Made by a program: the position numbers and the translations under genes
In this document: positions 5,777 to 10,128 of the stretch, piece by piece
How positions within the stretch are numbered: position 1 is the first letter of the stretch
Layout: every line of letters starts with the position of its first letter
The notes under the pieces: generated by a model
What the model saw: only the letters and a program-made list of their open reading frames with translations
Databases searched by the model: none
What the model was told of the DNA's origin: nothing
DNA from: CAIJZX01 sp043766165
GTDB lineage: Bacteria > Patescibacteriota > Patescibacteriia > SBBC01 > CAIJZX01
NCBI GenBank assembly: GCA_043766165.1
Contig: JAYUIJ010000049.1
Span: forward strand, 1 to 10,128
DNA: 10,128 nt
Reading direction: 5' to 3'

Positions 5777-6625
5777 ATGCGTCGAGCAATTCTGATAACT
5801 ATTGGCAGTTTGTTGGCGGTGGTCGTATTACTCGTTGGCTGGCTGTTGCGCCACGACGTCGTTAAGGTTGGGCGATCGCTTCAACAAGCGATTCATACCG
5901 AGCCCGCAGTTCATTTTGCCGTAGTCGGCGATAACCATGGCGTTAATCCGATTTATCGGCAGATCATCAGTGACATTAAGGATAAGGACTATGCTTTCTT
6001 GCTTAACTTGGCTGATACGTCTGAAGAAGGGCGTCCGGAAGAATGGCAAGCGGTCAAAGACGTAGAAAGCCAATTACCATTCCCAGTGTATCATACCGTC
6101 GGTAACCATGACATTCTGACCGACCCTACGCGAGAAACATTTATCCAGGCCTTTGGTCACGGACGTTGGTACAGTTTTGATACTGGTCAAACACATATCA
6201 TTGTCCTTGATGACGCCGATCGGAAAGTTGGCTTTCCTGACGAGGAATTAGATTGGCTAAAAAAAGACCTCGCCGCTCATACGTCGTCAACCAACCTCAT
6301 TGCTTATCATCGACCTTTTGATCTACCCTTAGCCGCGATATTGGGAGATGATGAAACAAAAGTTTCGGGGCGATCAGTTGATGCGTTTAAAAAAATTATT
6401 TCTGATGCTACGGTAAACTATATTTTCACCGCTCATATCCATACCTATCTCCCCTACGACGTAGCCGGTGTCCCGGCCGTTATTTCCGGTGGTGGCGGAG
6501 ACCCGGCCCAAGCGATTTTGGGCGGACCAAAAAATAACTTCTTTCACTATCTCGATGTAACTGTCCACGGGAAAAAAGTGACGGTCACGCCGACCCGCGT
6601 AACGCTACGATCTACTTCGGAATAA
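5777..6625 (+). CDS. Membrane-anchored calcineurin-like metallophosphoesterase
   Basis: The 282-residue protein has a single N-terminal hydrophobic segment (about 5-24) after MRR, indicating a membrane anchor with the catalytic domain outside. Metal-binding motifs follow in order: GDNHG (51-55; Asp52, His54), NLADTSEEG (77-85; Asp80, with Ala replacing the usual Gly before it), GNHD (109-112; Asn110, His111), YHRP (His178) and TAHIHTY (218-224; His220, His222). All expected ligands of the dinuclear site are present, so it is probably active on a phosphoester; the substrate cannot be told from sequence. A partial purine-rich stretch (AGGGTAGAG) lies upstream of the ATG. It diverges from ligA with a 17-base gap and ends convergently with the PilX-like gene, their last 14 bases overlapping. 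Confidence 0.88.
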   Translation: MRRAILITIGSLLAVVVLLVGWLLRHDVVKVGRSLQQAIHTEPAVHFAVVGDNHGVNPIYRQIISDIKDKDYAFLLNLADTSEEGRPEEWQAVKDVESQLPFPVYHTVGNHDILTDPTRETFIQAFGHGRWYSFDTGQTHIIVLDDADRKVGFPDEELDWLKKDLAAHTSSTNLIAYHRPFDLPLAAILGDDETKVSGRSVDAFKKIISDATVNYIFTAHIHTYLPYDVAGVPAVISGGGGDPAQAILGGPKNNFFHYLDVTVHGKKVTVTPTRVTLRSTSE

Positions 6626-7565
6626 TATCGCCTTCGGTGAAGAGGACGTAGTTGAAGACGCCGGACGCCGGGAGCTGCCAAAGGACCGAAGCGGTTTTTT
6701 GGGATTGGGAAGCATTTAATTTACCGGTACTTTTAATATAAATACGACTTGGGAAATTCCCCGCTGGATTTGTAGTCGCTTGATCTGTAACCGAAATATT
6801 AAATATGCTATTCAATGTGGTATTTTGAGCTGGCGACAACGATCCGCTCGGTTGATGATCAACGACTGATAATCGAACCCGAAAGCCAAGAGTCTGGGTC
6901 AAAGGTGTTCCTGCTGACAATAGGTTGCCGCTCAAATCTCGCACTAACGTTGGATCCCATAAATCAATACTAGTGCTTGTTGCTCCATCCATCAGAGTCG
7001 GACCTAAAAATGTACGTCCTGAATAAAACGGCTGCCCATTAGTATCAAGGCCAATCCAGGAAACATCGAGTACCCCTAGGCGAAGAGCACTGACGGTTTT
7101 TGCGGTGCCAACAATGTTTATTTTATTTTGATTCGTAACCAAAGAAGTAATTGCACCAGAAAAATAATTAACAATATCAAACGTGACCGAATTGCCCGGC
7201 GAAATTTGTTTCCAGGTTAAGGTATCAGTATTCGGAACTGTACCATCAATTTGTAAAGTAACCGGATTTGTGGCACCGGCTGTTGGCAAGGTTATCGCGG
7301 TAGTAGGCGTAATGCCTCCGGTAGTGATAGCGAGTGTTTGTGGTTGAGAAGTTGACTGCCGCCCCGCCTTGACGACGGCCAACCCACGCTCTAGTCCGCT
7401 ATCGGCGGCAATCGAAGCAGAAATAAAATCGTTAAGCGTTTGCGTTTGATGGCTCGTGTCAGCGATCACCGTCGACAATGAGATAGCTGAACCGACAATG
7501 GCGCCCATCAATAAAATAGCGAGGATGAGAACGGCTGATTTTCGTTGGCGGGTGCGAATAGCCAT
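6612..7565 (-). CDS. PilX-like minor pilin / pilus assembly protein
   Basis: The 317-residue protein starts with a short basic leader (MAIRTRQRK) and one long hydrophobic helix (about 10-33), followed by NDFISASIAADSGLERGLAVVK. That arrangement resembles PilX-type proteins, in which a small residue can replace the Gly-Phe-Thr-Leu-Ile-Glu motif and a conserved region after the helix contains AADSGLE. No canonical prepilin cleavage motif is visible. The rest is a Thr/Ser/Asn-rich extracellular domain with no family I recognise. It is the last gene of the pilin operon and starts two bases after the PilW-like stop (TAA-CT-ATG). Its 3' end overlaps the convergent phosphoesterase gene. The PilX assignment relies mainly on operon position and N-terminal form. 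Confidence 0.75.
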   Translation of the reverse strand: MAIRTRQRKSAVLILAILLMGAIVGSAISLSTVIADTSHQTQTLNDFISASIAADSGLERGLAVVKAGRQSTSQPQTLAITTGGITPTTAITLPTAGATNPVTLQIDGTVPNTDTLTWKQISPGNSVTFDIVNYFSGAITSLVTNQNKINIVGTAKTVSALRLGVLDVSWIGLDTNGQPFYSGRTFLGPTLMDGATSTSIDLWDPTLVRDLSGNLLSAGTPLTQTLGFRVRLSVVDHQPSGSLSPAQNTTLNSIFNISVTDQATTNPAGNFPSRIYIKSTGKLNASQSQKTASVLWQLPASGVFNYVLFTEGDIIPK

Positions 7566-7567
7566 AG

Positions 7568-8512
7568 TTAGCGTTGATAGATGCGGGTCACGACGGTTGA
7601 TTGAAGGAACACGTCGGATTGCTCGGTACTCGTCGAGATAGACTGTGTTTCCATAAAAATGGTGACCTGCGGTTGGACGTTTGGGTTAGCGCAGATGTAA
7701 GAAGTAGTCGTTGAAGCAATGCAGGATTGTCCGGAAAAGCAGTTGATCGAATCGGATACAGCTGCCGCCGGACAGACACAGGCACCCTTTGTGGCATCAA
7801 ATCCAGTGGTAGATGTTTGAACAGGATTTTTGCAGTCGACCGCAGAACGTGGCAGCGGTTGAAATGGATCAGAGGAGGGCGAAAGATAAAAGGCAGATAC
7901 CCCCGTAACCGCTAAGTCGCTTGGAGTAAATGAAGTCCACGAAGATCCTGAAACTGAGTCACAGGTTGGCGGCGAGTTAGTGGTATTAATAGTTGCGGGA
8001 GAAATAATTTTTGCTTGCTTAGCTGTCGGATCAAGCCAATAACACGTTACTACACCAAGCTGGTCAGTCACAGCTAAGTAATCATTATTAGCCGGAACTT
8101 CCCCTTTTGGATAGATTGAGTAGTTGATTGTCCCGGTGCGAACACTGCGAGCAATCGCTTCCATGATATATCGTCCATCGCTCGTGACTCGCTGTTGGTT
8201 TTGAGCGGTTCGTTGTGAACTTTGGACATTTGAGAACACTGTCGCCGAAAGTAAAGCGGTCAATGAAAATATCGCCGCGACGATGAGCAGTTCAATCAGG
8301 GTGAACCCAGCCCCACTTCCGGAGGCAATTCTCTGTCCCACTCTATTCCCAATCTTTTGGAAGTGGGGCTGGGTAAATGATGGTCGATGTTTACCCAGCA
8401 CCGCTTTTGATATTTGTAAGGAAGATGAAGCTGTTTTGCGCACAGAAAAAAATGGTCGGTGAAAATATAGTCTCATTTTTGCCAAAGTGGTGCTGGGCTT
8501 AGCGCCAATCAT
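7568..8512 (-). CDS. PilW-like prepilin with repeat-expanded leader peptide
   Basis: The prepilin signature AGFTLIELLIVAA lies at about 68-80 with this start; cleavage after Gly69 would leave Phe +1 and Glu +5, followed by a hydrophobic helix. The mature part is about 245 residues, with a Cys-rich stretch (Cys at 227, 245, 247, 258, 264, 274) that probably forms disulfides outside the cell. The start at 8512 overlaps the upstream stop by 14 bases (ATGATTGGCGCTAA), in line with the 10-base overlaps at the two preceding junctions. The leader is then 69 residues, far longer than the usual 6-30, because two inverted-repeat units occupy codons up to the cleavage site. Alternative starts are ATG 8476, or GTG 8341, which gives a normal 12-residue leader and has GGGA a few bases upstream. 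Start choice is uncertain; identity as a minor pilin is firm. Confidence 0.85.
   Translation of the reverse strand: MIGAKPSTTLAKMRLYFHRPFFSVRKTASSSLQISKAVLGKHRPSFTQPHFQKIGNRVGQRIASGSGAGFTLIELLIVAAIFSLTALLSATVFSNVQSSQRTAQNQQRVTSDGRYIMEAIARSVRTGTINYSIYPKGEVPANNDYLAVTDQLGVVTCYWLDPTAKQAKIISPATINTTNSPPTCDSVSGSSWTSFTPSDLAVTGVSAFYLSPSSDPFQPLPRSAVDCKNPVQTSTTGFDATKGACVCPAAAVSDSINCFSGQSCIASTTTSYICANPNVQPQVTIFMETQSISTSTEQSDVFLQSTVVTRIYQR
8305..8374. repeat. Inverted-repeat element, copy R2, variant ends
   Basis: ACCCAGCCCCACTTCC at 8305-8320 and its perfect reverse complement at 8359-8374 enclose 38 bases. The ends match those of R1 and R3 through ACCCAGC-CCACTT, with C in place of A at the eighth base. 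The CCC at 8306-8308 is the complement of the GGG codon for Gly -1 of the PilW-like prepilin. Confidence 0.65.
8368..8399. repeat. Hairpin formed across the R2-R3 junction
   Basis: GCTGGGTAAA (8368-8377) and TTTACCCAGC (8390-8399) are perfect 10-base inverted repeats around a 12-base loop. They combine the right arm of R2 with the left arm of R3, so the cluster consists of four arms in alternating orientation, as in bacterial interspersed mosaic elements. Confidence 0.6.
8393..8497. repeat. Inverted-repeat element, copy R3 (related to R1)
   Basis: The left end ACCCAGCACCGCTTTTGAT (8393-8411) differs at one base from the R1 end. The right end AAAGTGGTGCTGGG (8484-8497) is its reverse complement over 14 bases, with one G-T wobble. 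The total length is close to that of R1 (104 bp), but the interior is not clearly similar. The element begins two bases from the stop codon of the PilV-like gene and lies in the leader region of the PilW-like gene. Confidence 0.65.
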
Positions 8513-9167
8513 ACAAGCGTTCAGAAATGGTATATGTTTTCGTACCGTGATTATCCCAGGTGATGGTTGACGTGACCAGTAAAAAAGGCAGCTGCGAAGT
8601 AAAACCTGTTGGTGTGTCTGAAGTAGTGTCACTATTGATAGTAATCAGTCGGGAAAACTTTGTGCCATTGCAACCACTGGAACATTTTTGCGTGAGATAG
8701 TTAGTCCCTGATTTGGAAATTAGAGTTGATTCGTTAGCACTATTAACCACGGTCGGCCAGAGCGCCCACTGCGAACCATTGAAAATGGTAATATATTTAT
8801 TCCCACCATTTACTGAGGATCCCAATAATTTATATGCGGTATCCACGGTAACCGTATTATAACAGCCAAAAGTAGCAGGATTACTACATGTATAAAAGGG
8901 GTTATCCATCCATCCAAATGTCGCGCCGGTCGTTGGATTAGAAATATTCTGACTCCCTTTCAACCAGTTACCATCCCGAATCGCCCGCACAACTTCAATC
9001 CCTTCGCGTGCCAAATTAGCCGCCGCGATTTTATCTTCACTCGATTGACTAACAGTCAACGTCGTGACGATTAAGGTTGTCGCGCTGACCGTCGCTACTA
9101 AAATCACGCCGATCGCGATAACCGCTTCGAGGAGGGATTGTCCGGAATGTATTTTGCCTATGGACAT
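8499..9167 (-). CDS. PilV-like minor prepilin
   Basis: The 222-residue protein has a class III-type prepilin N-terminus, MSIGKIHSGQSLLEAVIAIG: predicted cleavage after Gly9, Gln at +1 and the conserved Glu at +5 (Glu14), then a hydrophobic helix to about residue 38. The segment AAANLAREGIEVVRAIRDGNWL (44-65) is the conserved PilV-like block after the helix. The remainder is a Ser/Thr/Asn-rich extracellular domain with two Cys pairs (CSNPATFGC and CSSGC). The start overlaps the preceding pseudopilin stop by 10 bases (ATGTCCATAG) without a Shine-Dalgarno, pointing to coupled translation. Minor pilins of this type are processed by the prepilin peptidase encoded upstream and are thought to prime pilus assembly. 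Confidence 0.87.
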   Translation of the reverse strand: MSIGKIHSGQSLLEAVIAIGVILVATVSATTLIVTTLTVSQSSEDKIAAANLAREGIEVVRAIRDGNWLKGSQNISNPTTGATFGWMDNPFYTCSNPATFGCYNTVTVDTAYKLLGSSVNGGNKYITIFNGSQWALWPTVVNSANESTLISKSGTNYLTQKCSSGCNGTKFSRLITINSDTTSDTPTGFTSQLPFLLVTSTITWDNHGTKTYTISERLYDWR

Positions 9168-9793
9168 GCAGTTGTGCCGGTTACATATTGTTTATTGGAA
9201 ACGGTTCCTACGTTAGCGGTAATTGTTGTAGCATAGCACACATTTATTTTTGTGTTTTTAACGGTGACTTTCAAATTCGAAATAGTGGTCGCCGAATTGC
9301 CGGTTATTTTCGCCGTGCCGTTTGGCGACTGGAAAACTACATCGACGCGATTAAATGTCGACAATGGGACGGAGACGTCCTCTAACAAGACAATGGTTGT
9401 GTTTGCAGGGTTATTTCGACAGAGGATTTTTGAATCGTGCGCCGCGTCATACAAACCATAGGTTGTTGTGACGGGCGGGACTGTTAAATCTAACCCGTCA
9501 GCAAAAGTAAAATATCCTGGGGTTGTTATTGTACATGGCGCGAGCATATTCGGTTTATTTAGAACCACACCATAACCTGCTTTCAAGGCTCCGCCAGATA
9601 GTACTCCCGCCTGAGCATTCGACTGCATCGACTGAAAATCGGTCTGTAGCTGATGACTAACTGATTTAACGGCGTTCCGATCTTTTTCTTTTGAGAAATT
9701 TGAAAACGTAACCGCTGATAAAATACCAACGATTGCAATTGAGACCAGTAATTCGATTAACGTGAAGCCCAGGTGTTGTTGTTTTAGTACCAT
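9158..9793 (-). CDS. GspH/PilE-like prepilin-type pseudopilin
   Basis: The 211-residue protein begins MVLKQQHLGFTLIELLVSIA, a textbook prepilin: a nine-residue leader, cleavage after Gly9, Phe +1 and Glu +5 (Glu14), then a hydrophobic helix to about residue 31 and an extended polar domain. The helix-adjacent stretch (VSHQLQTDFQSMQSNAQAG) and overall size resemble GspH/FimT pseudopilins. Four Cys occur in the globular part. I chose ATG 9793, not the longer upstream frame, because the leader is then of normal size and the start overlaps the peptidase stop by 10 bases (ATGGTACTAA), the same overlap seen at the next junction. The product is an inner-membrane pilin precursor awaiting cleavage and N-methylation. 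Confidence 0.87.
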   Translation of the reverse strand: MVLKQQHLGFTLIELLVSIAIVGILSAVTFSNFSKEKDRNAVKSVSHQLQTDFQSMQSNAQAGVLSGGALKAGYGVVLNKPNMLAPCTITTPGYFTFADGLDLTVPPVTTTYGLYDAAHDSKILCRNNPANTTIVLLEDVSVPLSTFNRVDVVFQSPNGTAKITGNSATTISNLKVTVKNTKINVCYATTITANVGTVSNKQYVTGTTACP

Positions 9794-10128
9794 GATAATG
9801 TTCTCATATACCACGTCACGAGCTCCTCTCCGTACATCCAAGCAATAAACCCACCGAGCATCAAGTATGGACCGAAAGCCAGTGCGCTTTTTTTTGATTG
9901 ACGACGAGTCAGTAGGAGTATCGCGGCGACAATCGCACCACTGAAGTATGCAACGAGCAAGGCCACACCGAGCATTCTCCAACCGAGCAAAGCGCCGAGC
10001 GCACCGCCCAGAAAAATATCCCCGCTGCCGACCCACTGGCCACGGGAAATAATAAACTGTAACCCAAAAAATACAGCGCCACCAACTATGCCAATTCCTA
10101 GGTCGATGATGGGCACTGTGTGCGTGGA
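9784..10128 (-). CDS. pilD: Prepilin peptidase (A24 family), C-terminal part, 5' end outside window
   Basis: The frame stays open to the right edge of the window; a GTG at 10116 is merely internal. The visible 114 residues contain GSGDIFLGGALGALLGW, the GxGDxxL motif with the second catalytic Asp of A24 aspartic prepilin peptidases, followed by two or three membrane segments and the conserved FGPYLMLGG near the end. The first catalytic Asp and the N-terminal methylase region lie outside the window. The enzyme cleaves prepilin leaders after Gly and methylates the new N-terminus, so its substrates are probably the pilins encoded immediately downstream. The stop overlaps the start of the next gene by 10 bases. 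Confidence 0.9.
   Translation of the reverse strand, partial: STHTVPIIDLGIGIVGGAVFFGLQFIISRGQWVGSGDIFLGGALGALLGWRMLGVALLVAYFSGAIVAAILLLTRRQSKKSALAFGPYLMLGGFIAWMYGEELVTWYMRTLSWY

Noticed and set aside
8513..8632. Upstream extension of the PilW-like gene to ATG 8632
   Set aside because: It would overlap the PilV-like gene by 134 bases and lengthen an already oversized leader. The stop-overlapping ATG at 8512 fits the operon pattern.
9794..10036. Upstream extension of the GspH/PilE-like gene to 10036
   Set aside because: This stretch is the prepilin peptidase coding region in another frame. The start at 9793 gives a normal nine-residue leader.

Overview
The window reads as chromosomal DNA of a bacterium, probably a member of the Patescibacteria (Candidate Phyla Radiation, Parcubacteria-like). 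This placement is inference. It rests on a LigA with an unusual N-terminal NMN-binding motif, a minor-pilin gene set typical in style of that group, dense packing with overlapping or nearly abutting genes, and an almost complete lack of Shine-Dalgarno sequences. TGA is used as a stop codon (230-232 and 776-778), so the recoded-UGA lineages (Gracilibacteria, Absconditabacteria) are unlikely.

Left end (1-820) is accessory DNA. It begins with the 3' end of an IS30-family transposase gene, followed by a GC-rich hairpin. Next comes a compact unit of about 540 bp: a DUF559 (Vsr-like, PD-(D/E)XK type) nuclease gene with its own strong promoter. The unit is enclosed by two inverted copies of a roughly 43-bp terminal sequence, each consisting of a perfect hairpin plus a G-rich tail. 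This looks like a minimal mobile or self-propagating element and is the most interesting object in the window.

Positions 828-5759 form a minus-strand housekeeping block, in transcription order ligA, gatC, gatA, a single-domain response regulator and ndk. gatC to ndk are tightly spaced and probably one transcript. The 274-bp ligA-gatC gap is filled by inverted-repeat structures, including a 104-bp MITE-like repeat with 19-bp arms. A membrane-anchored metallophosphoesterase gene (5777-6625, plus strand) diverges from ligA and converges on the pilin operon.

Positions 6612-10128 form a minus-strand type IV pilus / pseudopilin operon: the C-terminal part of a prepilin peptidase, a GspH/PilE-like pseudopilin, and PilV-like, PilW-like and PilX-like minor pilins. 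Junctions overlap by 10-14 nt or are separated by 2 nt, suggesting translational coupling. The peptidase would cleave and methylate the other products before assembly.

Two further copies of the repeat found upstream of gatC lie head to tail inside the leader-peptide codons of the PilW-like gene. The insert ends exactly at the predicted Gly/Phe cleavage site and keeps the frame, so the mature pilin would be unaffected. No tRNA, rRNA or CRISPR array was seen, and no gene-free stretch exceeds 300 bp.
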